From Flavobacterium weaverense (GTDB lineage Bacteria; Bacteroidota; Bacteroidia; Flavobacteriales; Flavobacteriaceae), in contig NZ_REFH01000007.1 of NCBI RefSeq assembly GCF_003688495.1, positions 62,001 to 126,000 of the forward strand: 64,000 nt of DNA, in the 5' to 3' direction. Both the position numbers and the translations under genes were made by a program. The first letter of the stretch is position 1, and each line of letters starts with the position of its first letter. Of the stretch, positions 19,272 through 28,378 are shown piece after piece. The notes under the pieces were generated by a model. The model saw only the letters and a program-made list of their open reading frames with translations. It did not search any database and was not told the origin of the DNA.

Positions 19272-20879
19272 ATGAAAAAGATAAATCTTATTTACATATT
19301 TATTGCTGCCACGGTTTTTCAGTCGTGTACAAACGATTTAGATGTAGTTGCAGAAGATCCTAGAGTGTTGACTCCAAACGAATTGTTTTCTACACCTTTA
19401 GGGTACAAACAAGCATTAGCTGGCGTTTATGGTAATCTTAGCTTAACAGGAACTGGTGACGCTGGATCTTCATTCTTACAAGGAATTGATGCGGGTACAA
19501 GTCAGTTTGGAAGATGTATGTGGTATCTGCAGACATTAACTACTGATGAAGCAGTGTGGACGTATGAAAATGATGAAGGAGTGGCGGAATTACAAAGAAA
19601 CACTTGGACTTCATCTAACCCTATTTTGCTTGGAATGTTCAGTAGAACTATGGCGGAAGTCGCTATTGCGAATGATTTTTTAAGACAGTCAACTCCAGAA
19701 TTATTAAGTTCAAGAGCAATTAGTGCTGCAGATGCTACTGAAATTGCTTTTTATAGAAATGAAGTGCGTGTTTTAAGAGCGTTTGCTTATTACAACATGA
19801 TGGATCTTTTTGGGAAAGCACCGTTTATCAAGGAAACTGATCCATTAAACTTTAAAGGACCAGAATATGACAGACAGCAATTGTTTACGTTCATAGAAAC
19901 AGAATTAAACGAAGTTATTCCGAATTTGAAAGCAGCAAGGACAAATGAGTACGGCCGTTTAGATAAAGCAATGGCTCAAATGATTTTAGCTAAAATGTAC
20001 TTAAATGCTCAAGTATATATTGGAACTCCTAAATATGCGGAGTGTATGGTAAAATGTTCAGAGGTTATTGCTGGTGGTTACACGTTGAAAACTAATTATT
20101 TAGATAATTTCAAAGCAGATAATAACAATTCTTCTGAGTTAATTTTTACATTACAATCTGATGGTGTTAAAACTCAAAACTACGGCGCAACAACAGTGAT
20201 CATAAATGGTCAAGTAGGTGGAGTAGAATCAAATGGAGCTGATTTTGGAGTAGGAGGCTTTGGTGGAGCATTAAGACTTAGAAAACAAATAGTTGAAAAG
20301 TTTGATGGATCTCAATTTGACACTGATGCTAGAAAAACATATTTAGCGGGTGCAAGACCTATTGATATTACAGAATTATCAAATGGTAGCCAAGGATATA
20401 TTTTAGCTAAATTTTCAAATAAAAGCACAACGGGAGTTGCGGGAGTGAACTCTACATTTGTTGATACTGATTTTCCATTATTTCGTTTGGCAGATGCTTA
20501 CCTGATGTATGCTGAGGCACAAATGAGAAAAGATGGAGCTACTAACGGTAGTACTTTAGCTTTGGCTTCAGCCCAATCTTTAACGTATATCAATGCATTG
20601 CGCTCGAGAGCTAATAACGGTTCTGCTGTTGCAAATGTGCCTAAGGTTCAAGTGACATTAGATTTCATGATTGACGAAAGAGCGAGAGAATTGCACTGGG
20701 AAGGTCACAGAAGACAAGATCTAATTCGTTTTAATAAATATGGCGGAGGAAATTACAACTGGGCTTGGAAAGGTAATATTGCTAATGGAACATCTTTTGG
20801 ATCTACTTTAAATGTTTTTCCACTTCCAACATCTGCGATATCTTCTAACCCTAATTTAACTCAAAACACTGGATATTAA
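19272..20879 (+). CDS. susD: SusD/RagB-family surface lipoprotein
   Basis: A 535-residue starch-binding lipoprotein that forms the lid of the SusC channel. The start at 19272 gives a clean signal peptide ending in FQSC, with lipid-attachment Cys19. An in-frame ATG 24 bases earlier overlaps susC and would add a charged tail. Family features are the N-terminal TPNELFSTPLGYKQALAGVYGNL helices, the TPR-like region with RNEVRVLRAFAYYNMMDLFGKAPF, and the C-terminal DERARELHWEGHRRQDLIRFNKY block. The neighbours susC and susE-like fix its role in maltodextrin uptake. Confidence 0.95.
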   Translation: MKKINLIYIFIAATVFQSCTNDLDVVAEDPRVLTPNELFSTPLGYKQALAGVYGNLSLTGTGDAGSSFLQGIDAGTSQFGRCMWYLQTLTTDEAVWTYENDEGVAELQRNTWTSSNPILLGMFSRTMAEVAIANDFLRQSTPELLSSRAISAADATEIAFYRNEVRVLRAFAYYNMMDLFGKAPFIKETDPLNFKGPEYDRQQLFTFIETELNEVIPNLKAARTNEYGRLDKAMAQMILAKMYLNAQVYIGTPKYAECMVKCSEVIAGGYTLKTNYLDNFKADNNNSSELIFTLQSDGVKTQNYGATTVIINGQVGGVESNGADFGVGGFGGALRLRKQIVEKFDGSQFDTDARKTYLAGARPIDITELSNGSQGYILAKFSNKSTTGVAGVNSTFVDTDFPLFRLADAYLMYAEAQMRKDGATNGSTLALASAQSLTYINALRSRANNGSAVANVPKVQVTLDFMIDERARELHWEGHRRQDLIRFNKYGGGNYNWAWKGNIANGTSFGSTLNVFPLPTSAISSNPNLTQNTGY

Positions 20880-20907
20880 ATAATTGTTTAATTAAATAAT
20901 TTTAAAA

Positions 20908-21729
20908 ATGAAAAATATTAATAAAATATTAATTGCTTTTTTAAGCATAGTTGCGTTTTCTTGTACAGATGATATTCAAGATACAAACAGAGAGGCAGTA
21001 ACGGCTGCAACAGCACCGGTATTATTAACTCCAAAAGGAGATTTTAATATTGTACTTTCAAAAGCTACAGAAAAAGACATTGCTACAACAATGATTTGGG
21101 ATGACGCTGCATACACTGGAAGTGCAACGGTTGTAAATTATAGTATCGAGGTTGCTAAGCCAGGAACAAATTTTGCAACTCCTACTTTAGTTACTACAAC
21201 TACTAGCCGTTTTAAAAGTATTACGGTGGCTGAATTAAACGCTGCTTTAATTAATGGTGGATTTATCGAAAAGCAAGAGAACTTAGTTGACATTCGTGTG
21301 AAATCATCCGTTGGCGCTACAGGAAGCGTTGGACAATTTTCTAATTCTTTTACAATCAAAGTTACTCCTTACCGCACACCGCTTGCGAGTTCATTATGGC
21401 TTGTTGGTGCAGCTACTCCAGGAGGATGGTCTTGGAATAACGATGCTGAAACTGAATTACCTTTGATTGTTGGAAAAACTAATGTGTACCAAGTATCATT
21501 AATTCTTAATGGTGGCGAAGCTTTTAGAATATTCTTAGGAAATAACTTTACTAGCGATGGAAACTGGGATGCAAGTCGTAACTATCCATTTTATGCAAAT
21601 GCTGGTTACACAATCACACCTGAATTAGTGAATTCTAATGATGGAGACAGTAATTTTAAATACACTGGACCAACAGGAATGAGAGTTTTAAAAATCGATG
21701 GTGCTGCAAAGACGATTACCTTAAATTAA
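20908..21729 (+). CDS. SusE/SusF-like outer membrane lipoprotein
   Basis: A 273-residue lipoprotein with signal peptide and lipobox (AFSC, Cys19). An N-terminal SusE-type domain (PVLLTPKGDFNIVLSKATEKDIATTMIWDDAAYTG) is followed by a C-terminal starch-binding-like module with SSLWLVGAATPGGWSWNNDAETELP and GGEAFRIFLGNNFTSDGNWD. The tryptophans there are good candidates for glucan contacts. SusE and SusF bind starch at the cell surface without cutting it. The protein is shorter than many homologues and seems to have one C-terminal binding module. It is the third gene of the sus operon, 28 bases after susD. Confidence 0.9.
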   Translation: MKNINKILIAFLSIVAFSCTDDIQDTNREAVTAATAPVLLTPKGDFNIVLSKATEKDIATTMIWDDAAYTGSATVVNYSIEVAKPGTNFATPTLVTTTTSRFKSITVAELNAALINGGFIEKQENLVDIRVKSSVGATGSVGQFSNSFTIKVTPYRTPLASSLWLVGAATPGGWSWNNDAETELPLIVGKTNVYQVSLILNGGEAFRIFLGNNFTSDGNWDASRNYPFYANAGYTITPELVNSNDGDSNFKYTGPTGMRVLKIDGAAKTITLN

Positions 21730-21746
21730 TTCTTTCTAAAATATTG

Positions 21747-21776
21747 AAAAGGCTACTGTAATAAGTAGCCTTTTTT
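21747..21776 (+). terminator. Terminator after the susCDE genes
   Basis: Stem GGCTACT / AGTAGCC (21751-21757 with 21764-21770, 6-base loop), flanked by A4 and followed by six T. It may allow partial read-through into the amylase gene 28 bases further on. Confidence 0.85.
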
Positions 21777-21803
21777 ATTTCTGAAATTAAATAAAATCTA
21801 ATC

Positions 21804-24680
21804 ATGAAAAAAAAACTACTCTTACTATTATTTTTCTACTCAATATTACTTACTGCTCAGCAACAAAATATTCCTAGTTCAGTCAATCCAAATCCTTTTG
21901 AGGAAAGTACTTCTATTACGATTACCGTAAATGGTGCCGATGTTAATGAAGCAGCGTGGGGAATTATAGACAACTCATTGTATCTATGGACATGGTCTTT
22001 TGATACTAATGATATGAATATACTAGATTGCCCAACAAATGGTAATTGGACTTTTTCAAACGAGGCAAATAAATTTGTTTACAATTCGATTTCAGACACT
22101 TATACTAAAACTTTTACTCCTTCAACTTTTTACAATAGAAGCGGAATTGGTAGAATAGGATTTCTGATTAAGGCAAAAGACGGTACTAACGACAAAAAAT
22201 CGCAAGATAATTTAGTTGAGGTTGGAACGTTCCAAGTTACTTTAAGCTCACCTTTGGAAAAAAGTATTGTGCTAATTAATTCTGGCGCTAGCATTACTAT
22301 CGCTGCGACTAATACTGGTGGAAACGCAAATTATAATTTGAAATCAAATGGCAGCACAATTAACTCAAATGCTGCAACTGCAATTTATATTTTTACTCCA
22401 ACAAACATCACTTCTAATCAAAATTATGAATTGGAAATTACACAAGCAGCAACGACTACAATTAAGAAATTCTCTGTAATTGTTAATTCGGTGCCAGAGT
22501 CAGCTGCCTTACCTGCCGGTTTAGTGGATGGAATTAATTATAATGCTAGTGACGCTGCTAAAGCTACTTTAGTACTAGAAGCTCCACTAAAAGATTTTGT
22601 TTATGTAGCAGGAAGTTTTAATTCATGGTTGCCAGGTGCTAATTATGCTATGAAAAAGGATCCAATTTCAGGGAAGTTCTGGTTGGAGTTAAGTGGGCTT
22701 ACCTCTGGGTTAAATTACACTTATCAATATTGGGTTGTTGACGCATCGCCTTTTGCTAATTCACCGTCTGTAGTAAAAACAGCTGATCCATATTCTACAT
22801 TGGTTTTATCACCATTTGATGACTCAGGGATTTCTGCGACTTCTTATCCTAATCTTCCTTTATATCCCGTTGGACAAGAAAGAGAAGTGACCGTATTACA
22901 AACTGGACAAGTTCCTTATGCGTGGAGTTCTGCTACTACTAATTTTGTCAAGCCAGAAAAAGAAAACTTAGTAGTTTATGAACTTTTAGTCAGGGATTTT
23001 GATGCTGCCAGAAGTTATCAAAGCATTATTGATCGCATCGATTATTTCAAAAATCTAAAAATAAATGCGATTGAATTAATGCCAGTAATGGAATTTGAAA
23101 ATAATGACAGTTGGGGTTACAATACTTCCTTTCATTTGGCTTTAGACAAGTTCTACGGTACTTCAAGTAAGTTTAAAGAACTTGTTGATGTTTGCCATCA
23201 AAACGGAATTGCAGTAATTCTTGATGTAGCGTTGAATCATGCTTTTGGACGAAATCCCATGGTGAGAATGTGGATGAACGATGCTGATGGTGATGGATGG
23301 GGAGCACCATCTGTTGAAAACCCCTATTTTAATACGACTGCTAAACACAGTTATAGTGTAGGAGAAGATTTTAATCATCAATCACCTCTTACTCAAAATT
23401 ATGTAAAAAGAGTCATTCAACATTGGATTCAAGAGTATAAAATCGATGGTTTCCGCTGGGATTTGACTAAAGGATTTACTCAAAATTGTGAGGCAAGTGA
23501 TGAAAATTGTACCAATGGTTATCAACAAGATCGGGTGGATGTCTTGAAGCAATATGCTGACTATTCTTGGAGTTTGGACCCTAATCATTACGTTATTTTT
23601 GAACATTTAGGCAATAATGACGAAGAAAAGCAATGGGCAAATTATAAAATCGAAGAAACACCAAGTAAAGGAATAATGATGTGGGGAAAAATGACCGATT
23701 CGTACAACGAGTTGTCTATGGGTTATCCTGCAAATATATCAGGAATGACAAGTGCAAGCCGCGGATTTACAGCTAAAAGACTGATAGGTTATGCAGAAAG
23801 CCATGATGAAGAGCGATTGGTTTATAAAAATATCCAATTTGGTAATAGTAACAACACCGCACATGATGTAAAAAATCTAGAGGTTTCGTTGTCTCGAATG
23901 TCAGCTATTGGAGCCGTTTCTTTATTGGTTCCAGGACCAAAAATGATTTGGCAATTTGGAGAACTTGGTTGGGATTCTTCTATTTTTTCTTGTTCAGATG
24001 GAAGTGTAAATACTACTACTGATGCAGCAGCCGGAGATTGTAAATTAGCAACTAAACCGCAGCCGCAATGGACGAGTAATTGGCTCGGAAATAATAGTAG
24101 AAATAAAATTTATACGGATTGGTCAAAGATGATCACTATGAAAACAACGGAACCCGTTTTTTTAGGAGCAGAGACAATGACAAGTGGATCTTCTTTATTG
24201 CAAACAATAAAAATATCAAATCCGGCATTAAGCAATTCACAGCTTAAGGATGTTTTAGTGTTCGCTAATTTTAGTGTCAATACTGCATCAGTGCCAACAG
24301 GTTTTCCATATTCAGGCACTTGGTATAATTTGATGGATAATTCACCAATACTAATTACTGATGTTTCAAATCCAATGACTATCGAAGCGGGTGGATTTAG
24401 AATCTATGGAAATAAGGTAGCCGCTCTAGCCATTGCTAATTATGAAGATATAAGTAATATTCAGCTGTATCCAAATCCAGCTTCCGATTATTTTAAGCTA
24501 GACATAGCAACTTCTAAAGTCGAAATTTATTCGATAAGCGGAAAGTTAGTAAGCAGTTTCGATAAAAATCAAGAAGTAGGATTTCAATTTTCAGTAAATA
24601 ATTTAGAAAATGGACTCTACCTTATAAAGGTTAACGGTCAAAATAAAGAGCAAAAGGTTTTTAAACTTTTTAAAAATTAA
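21804..24680 (+). CDS. Secreted multidomain GH13 amylase with T9SS sorting domain
   Basis: A 958-residue enzyme exported by the type IX system. After a signal peptide (1-19) comes an N-terminal beta-domain (about 22-150), a linker domain, then a CBM48-like segment DFVYVAGSFNSWLPGANYAM (about 264-283). The GH13 barrel spans about 388-800: LDVALNHAFG (473-482), GFRWDLTKGF with nucleophile Asp553, YVIFEHLG with Glu600, and AESHDEE with Asp668. The last 75 residues, NIQLYPNPASDYFKLD onward, are a type A T9SS C-terminal domain. It degrades starch outside the cell or on the surface, feeding the Sus importer next door. The order of modules resembles branching or debranching GH13 proteins, so pullulanase-like action is possible. 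Confidence 0.92.
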   Translation: MKKKLLLLLFFYSILLTAQQQNIPSSVNPNPFEESTSITITVNGADVNEAAWGIIDNSLYLWTWSFDTNDMNILDCPTNGNWTFSNEANKFVYNSISDTYTKTFTPSTFYNRSGIGRIGFLIKAKDGTNDKKSQDNLVEVGTFQVTLSSPLEKSIVLINSGASITIAATNTGGNANYNLKSNGSTINSNAATAIYIFTPTNITSNQNYELEITQAATTTIKKFSVIVNSVPESAALPAGLVDGINYNASDAAKATLVLEAPLKDFVYVAGSFNSWLPGANYAMKKDPISGKFWLELSGLTSGLNYTYQYWVVDASPFANSPSVVKTADPYSTLVLSPFDDSGISATSYPNLPLYPVGQEREVTVLQTGQVPYAWSSATTNFVKPEKENLVVYELLVRDFDAARSYQSIIDRIDYFKNLKINAIELMPVMEFENNDSWGYNTSFHLALDKFYGTSSKFKELVDVCHQNGIAVILDVALNHAFGRNPMVRMWMNDADGDGWGAPSVENPYFNTTAKHSYSVGEDFNHQSPLTQNYVKRVIQHWIQEYKIDGFRWDLTKGFTQNCEASDENCTNGYQQDRVDVLKQYADYSWSLDPNHYVIFEHLGNNDEEKQWANYKIEETPSKGIMMWGKMTDSYNELSMGYPANISGMTSASRGFTAKRLIGYAESHDEERLVYKNIQFGNSNNTAHDVKNLEVSLSRMSAIGAVSLLVPGPKMIWQFGELGWDSSIFSCSDGSVNTTTDAAAGDCKLATKPQPQWTSNWLGNNSRNKIYTDWSKMITMKTTEPVFLGAETMTSGSSLLQTIKISNPALSNSQLKDVLVFANFSVNTASVPTGFPYSGTWYNLMDNSPILITDVSNPMTIEAGGFRIYGNKVAALAIANYEDISNIQLYPNPASDYFKLDIATSKVEIYSISGKLVSSFDKNQEVGFQFSVNNLENGLYLIKVNGQNKEQKVFKLFKN

Positions 24681-24701
24681 GATTGATGTGATCGATTAAA
24701 A

Positions 24702-24728
24702 AGCTGTCTGTAAAGGATGGCTTTTTTT
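24702..24728 (+). terminator. Terminator after the secreted amylase gene
   Basis: Eight-base-pair stem with G-U pairs (AGCTGTCT with GGATGGCT, loop GTAAA) followed by seven T, 20 bases after the stop codon. Confidence 0.65.
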
Positions 24729-24775
24729 ATATCACACTAATAGAGAATAGCAACATGATTTATAGACTATAGAAT

Positions 24776-24820
24776 AAAAAAAATAGCGATTACACAAAAA
24801 TCGATTTTGTGTAATCGCTA
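24776..24820 (-). terminator. Terminator of the TerB-like gene
   Basis: Perfect 16-bp stem TAGCGATTACACAAAA / TTTTGTGTAATCGCTA (24784-24799 with 24805-24820, 5-base loop). On the minus strand it is followed by eight T. It lies about 55 bases beyond the TerB-like stop codon. Confidence 0.85.
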
Positions 24821-24873
24821 TAATTGAAAGTTTTAATAAGCAACGTTTTATAGCGCTACTATTTAAAATATTT

Positions 24874-25305
24874 TTATTTATTCATGTTTTGCATTTCGAA
24901 TAAAAAAGTCTCTAAATCAACTTCTTTATCAGCTAATTTCAATGATTTGTTTACGATGTAGTCAACATTATCAATGTTAAAGCCTAATGCAACACAAATT
25001 TTTCTAAGTAGAAATTCTTGTTTGTCTCCTAAGTGATGGTCAACATGAACCATACGCACTAAATCATATAAACGCTCTAATCTTTGCTCGTGTGAATAAG
25101 GTGCATTGATTGGATAATTTAAAGGATTTTCTAAAATCTCTACATATTCTGCAGAAGAAATTTCTAATTTTATTGCTAGTTTGTCTAAAAATGCTTTTTC
25201 TTCTGGAGAAACTTTTCCATCAGTAAGTGCCACACGAACAATAGCTGAAAAATGACCTTTATTTCTTATTTTAAATCCGCTATCAAATAAATCTGAAAAT
25301 GACAT
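24874..25305 (-). CDS. TerB-family protein
   Basis: A 143-residue, all-helical protein of the TerB/DjlA-like superfamily. Two repeats of the acidic pattern are visible: AIVRVALTDGKVSPEEKAFLDKLA (about 22-45) and MVHVDHHLGDKQEFLLRKICVALG (about 89-112). Each has aspartate and glutamate positions of the kind that bind metal in TerB. It has no signal peptide. The molecular role is unknown. It is a single-gene unit with its own TATCTTTG box and terminator, so tellurite resistance should not be assumed from the family name. Confidence 0.8.
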   Translation of the reverse strand: MSFSDLFDSGFKIRNKGHFSAIVRVALTDGKVSPEEKAFLDKLAIKLEISSAEYVEILENPLNYPINAPYSHEQRLERLYDLVRMVHVDHHLGDKQEFLLRKICVALGFNIDNVDYIVNKSLKLADKEVDLETFLFEMQNMNK

Positions 25306-25325
25306 AGTTTTTGTTTTTTAACTGA

Positions 25326-25333
25326 CAAAGATA
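25326..25333 (-). promoter_or_regulatory. -7 box of the TerB-like gene
   Basis: TATCTTTG on the minus strand, 21 bases before the ATG at 25305. Confidence 0.5.
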
Positions 25334-25483
25334 AATCTATTTTTAAATTTATTGATTTTAAATTTTTAAATTTTTTACTAGCAATATCTTCCCATTTGAA
25401 TCGTACTAATTTAGATAATCAAATCATTCTTTTTCAAAATTAATCGTAAGTTTACATCCCTTTATCAACTTAATAAAATACTA

Positions 25484-26077
25484 ATGTCAGAATTTTGGAT
25501 TTACTTTCAAATAGGTTTAAAACATGTGTTAGATATAAATGCCTATGATCACGTTTTATTTCTAATTGCGCTTGCTGTACCATTTTCTTTTAACGATTGG
25601 AAACGAGTGATTTTGCTAGTTACGCTGTTCACAATTGGTCATACAATGGCTTTGATGCTTTCGGTTTTTGGGATTGTGACTATTAAAGTTGATGTTGTAG
25701 AATTTCTAATTCCAATAACGATTTTGTTAACGGCGTTATTTAATCTTTTTACTGCAGGGAAATCCAGTAAAAAAGAAAATATAAATCTAGTTTTTTTTAT
25801 TACACTTTTCTTTGGGATCATTCACGGCTTAGGATTTTCAAATTATTTTAAGTCAATTTTAGGAGGGACTGCAAGTTCGAAAGTATTACCTTTAAGTGAA
25901 TTTGCATTAGGCATCGAAGCAGCTCAGATTGTAGTTGTTTTTGTTGTATTAGTACTATCTTATATTGTACAAACCATCTTTAGATTTTCTAAGAGAGACT
26001 GGACGTTAGTCATGTCAGCTTTTGTTATCGGGATTGTGGTGCCAATGATTATAGAAAGTGAAATTTGGAATAAATAA
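25484..26077 (+). CDS. HupE/UreJ-family membrane protein
   Basis: A 197-residue membrane protein with about six hydrophobic segments, of the HupE/UreJ type linked elsewhere to metal (nickel or cobalt) handling. The N-terminal GLKHVLDINAYDHVLFLIALAVPF, with histidines and an aspartate in the first helix, and FFGIIHGLGFSNYFKSILGG later are typical of the family. No nickel enzyme lies nearby, so the substrate is open. The deaminase gene starts 3 bases after its stop, so the two are co-transcribed. Confidence 0.8.
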   Translation: MSEFWIYFQIGLKHVLDINAYDHVLFLIALAVPFSFNDWKRVILLVTLFTIGHTMALMLSVFGIVTIKVDVVEFLIPITILLTALFNLFTAGKSSKKENINLVFFITLFFGIIHGLGFSNYFKSILGGTASSKVLPLSEFALGIEAAQIVVVFVVLVLSYIVQTIFRFSKRDWTLVMSAFVIGIVVPMIIESEIWNK

Positions 26078-26079
26078 AA

Positions 26080-26511
26080 ATGAGCAAAAAAAAATTAAAT
26101 AAATACGATAAAGCATATCTTCGAATTGCTAAAGAATGGAGTCTGTTATCGTATTGTAAGCGCAAGCAAGTAGGTGCGATTATTGTTCGTGATCGAATGA
26201 TAATATCAGATGGTTATAATGGAACTCCCTCTGGTTTCGAAAACTGTTGTGAGGATGAAGAAGGTTTAACGCGTTGGGATGTCTTGCATGCAGAAGCTAA
26301 TGCAATATTAAAAGTGGCAAAATCAACACAGTCATGTGAAGGAGCTACTTTATATATCACACTTTCGCCTTGCAAAGAATGTAGTAAACTGATTCATCAA
26401 TCTGGTATAAAAAGAGTGGTGTATCATAATGGATATCGAGATGATTCAGGAATTCAATTCTTGATCAAAGCGGGAGTAGAAGTAGAGCATATTCCTGTAT
26501 TAGAGGAATAA
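26080..26511 (+). CDS. Deoxycytidylate deaminase family protein
   Basis: A 143-residue zinc-dependent deaminase, probably converting dCMP to dUMP for thymidylate synthesis. The zinc site is HAEANAI (about residues 68-74, histidine and catalytic glutamate) and LSPCKECSKL (two cysteines). The N-terminal KYDKAYLRIAKEWSLLSYCKRKQVGAIIVRD and GYNGTPSGFENCCED are typical of the dCMP/ComEB branch and argue against cytidine deaminase or TadA. It follows the HupE-like gene by 3 bases and precedes the S41 protease by 70. Confidence 0.9.
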   Translation: MSKKKLNKYDKAYLRIAKEWSLLSYCKRKQVGAIIVRDRMIISDGYNGTPSGFENCCEDEEGLTRWDVLHAEANAILKVAKSTQSCEGATLYITLSPCKECSKLIHQSGIKRVVYHNGYRDDSGIQFLIKAGVEVEHIPVLEE

Positions 26512-26580
26512 AAGCAATCGTGAGTTTTGAATTTTTAAACAAACTTTTATTCGTACAGTATGAAAAAATTAAATCTTTAA

Positions 26581-28077
26581 ATGAAATTGAACAATAAATA
26601 CTTCCCTATTCTTTTATTTTCAGCACTCGCTTTGGGGGTTGTGTTAGGTGGTATGTTGAATTTCCCAAACACGTCAGAATACTTAGTAAAAAACAATTCT
26701 AAGAGTAAACTCAATAAGCTTATCGATTTTATTGACAAGGAATACGTTGATAATGTCAACACAGATTCTATTGTAAATTTAACTGTTGATAATATTCTTG
26801 CAAAGCTAGATCCACATTCTGTTTACATGCCTGCTAGTGAACAACTTCAAATTGCAGAAAGCATGAAGGGGAATTTTGTTGGGATTGGAGTTAATTTTTA
26901 CATGTATAAAGATTCTGTTGCGGTTATAAAACCAGTTGCTAACGGCCCTTCGGCGAAAGCAGGAATCGAGTCTGGTGACCGAATCTTATATGCAGATAAA
27001 ACTAAATTATTCGGACGAAAATTACCCAGCGACAGCTTATTTTCTAAGTTGAAAGGAACAATTGGTTCAGATATCGAACTTACTATTTATAGAAAATCTG
27101 AGGATAAAAAATTAAAAATTAAAATTAGAAGAGATGTCATTCCTATAAAGAGTGTCGATGTTGCATTGCTTTTAGACCAAAACACGGGTTATATAAAAAT
27201 TAATCGATTTGCCGAAACTACCTATAAGGAGTTTATGGAAGGTTTAATAAAATTGAAAAAAGAGGGTGCAAAATCACTTGTGATTGATGTTCGTGATAAT
27301 GGCGGTGGCTACATGGAGGAAGCAATTGCTATTGCTGATGAATTATTACCAAACAAGCAATTAATCGTTTTTACTAAAAATAAAAACGGCAATGTAGATA
27401 AAACATTTGCTACTGAAAAAGGTAGTTTTGAAAAAGGCAATGTGTTTGTTTTACTGAATGAGAACAGCGCTTCGGCTAGTGAAATTTTAGCGGGAGCAAT
27501 TCAAGATAATGATCGGGGAACTATTGTCGGTCGTCGCTCTTTTGGAAAAGGATTAGTACAACGCGAAATGGATTTTGCAGATGGTTCAGCCGTGCGATTG
27601 ACTATTGCGAGATATTACACGCCAACTGGCCGTTCGATTCAAAAACCGTACACTAAAGGGAATGAAGCTTATTTTAAAGAAACAGATTCTCGTTTTACTA
27701 ACGGCGAACTCTATGAAAAAGACAGTATTAAAGTTGAAGATAATATAAAATTCAAAACTAAAAAAGGTAAAGTTGTCTATGGCGGAGGCGGTATTGTACC
27801 GGACGTATTTGTTCCACTTGAATTAGAGCATGGAAATGAAGGGACCGCTTACTTGCTACAATCAGGAATTGTGGGAAATTTTGCTTTCGAACAATTGGAT
27901 AAAAATAGAAGGGTGTTTAAAGGATTGACTTTCGAACAGTTTCAAGAAAAAATGACTGCGACGGATGTATATTTCAATGCTTTCCAGAAATTCATTTTCG
28001 GCAATGGACTGGACTTGAATTTTGGAAAAAGCAAAGCAGTTGTAAAGCGTTTCCTTACCGCAGAGTTTGCGAGATAA
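26581..28077 (+). CDS. S41 C-terminal processing protease, prematurely terminated
   Basis: A 498-residue serine protease of the CtpA/Tsp type, anchored by an N-terminal hydrophobic segment (about 9-26) and acting in the periplasm. A PDZ domain spans about 90-180. The catalytic serine is in NENSASASEILAGA, and the lysine is in GRRSFGKGLVQ, about 25 residues later. The reading frame ends at a TAA at 28075-28077 directly after FLTAEFAR. The next 23 codons in the same frame read LYGESYYYDIILKEDAMIKAVLK and then TAA at 28147-28149. This looks like the missing end of the protein. The active site is complete, so the shortened enzyme may still work. Confidence 0.9.
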   Translation: MKLNNKYFPILLFSALALGVVLGGMLNFPNTSEYLVKNNSKSKLNKLIDFIDKEYVDNVNTDSIVNLTVDNILAKLDPHSVYMPASEQLQIAESMKGNFVGIGVNFYMYKDSVAVIKPVANGPSAKAGIESGDRILYADKTKLFGRKLPSDSLFSKLKGTIGSDIELTIYRKSEDKKLKIKIRRDVIPIKSVDVALLLDQNTGYIKINRFAETTYKEFMEGLIKLKKEGAKSLVIDVRDNGGGYMEEAIAIADELLPNKQLIVFTKNKNGNVDKTFATEKGSFEKGNVFVLLNENSASASEILAGAIQDNDRGTIVGRRSFGKGLVQREMDFADGSAVRLTIARYYTPTGRSIQKPYTKGNEAYFKETDSRFTNGELYEKDSIKVEDNIKFKTKKGKVVYGGGGIVPDVFVPLELEHGNEGTAYLLQSGIVGNFAFEQLDKNRRVFKGLTFEQFQEKMTATDVYFNAFQKFIFGNGLDLNFGKSKAVVKRFLTAEFAR

Positions 28078-28149
28078 CTTTATGGAGAATCATACTATTA
28101 CGACATCATATTAAAGGAGGACGCGATGATAAAAGCAGTTTTGAAGTAA
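28078..28149 (+). pseudogene. In-frame remnant of the S41 protease C-terminus
   Basis: Twenty-three codons continue the S41 frame after its TAA and end with a second TAA. The text, with YYYDIILKEDAMIKAVLK, resembles the usual C-terminal tail of Bacteroidota S41 proteases as I recall them. CAA to TAA is the simplest change, since glutamine commonly follows FAR in this family. Restoring the frame would give a 522-residue protein. Confidence 0.7.
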
Positions 28150-28378
28150 ATTCAAGTTAACTACTCCATGAAAAGTAAGTATCTAGGAATGACGGTCAGT
28201 GAACGTCTTTAACTAAGAGAATTAATCACTTATCTTGATTTTTATTTAAAAATAAGAAGACGTTGAAGAAATTATAACTATCTCACTAAAAGTCGAATTA
28301 TAGGAAAGTTCAATTTCGGAACGTGTGAATAGTTTAATTCTTTTGATTCGAAGGTAAGTTTGTTTATATTAATAGAAA
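28150..28378. other. Spacer with no gene seen
   Basis: Convergent spacer between the S41 protease and the flavoprotein gene. I see no open frame of useful length, no convincing terminator hairpin and no repeat. Confidence 0.5.

Noticed and set aside
24874-25305. Tellurite resistance operon
   Set aside because: Only a single TerB-family gene is present, with no terC, terD or terZ neighbours, so the family name should not be read as a function.
25484-26077. Urease or hydrogenase cluster implied by HupE/UreJ
   Set aside because: No urease or hydrogenase gene lies nearby; the gene is paired with a deoxycytidylate deaminase.
28075-28077. Recoding of TAA as a sense codon in this organism
   Set aside because: TAA ends almost every other gene in the window properly, so the two in-frame cases (28075-28077 and 47654-47656) are better explained as local mutations or errors.
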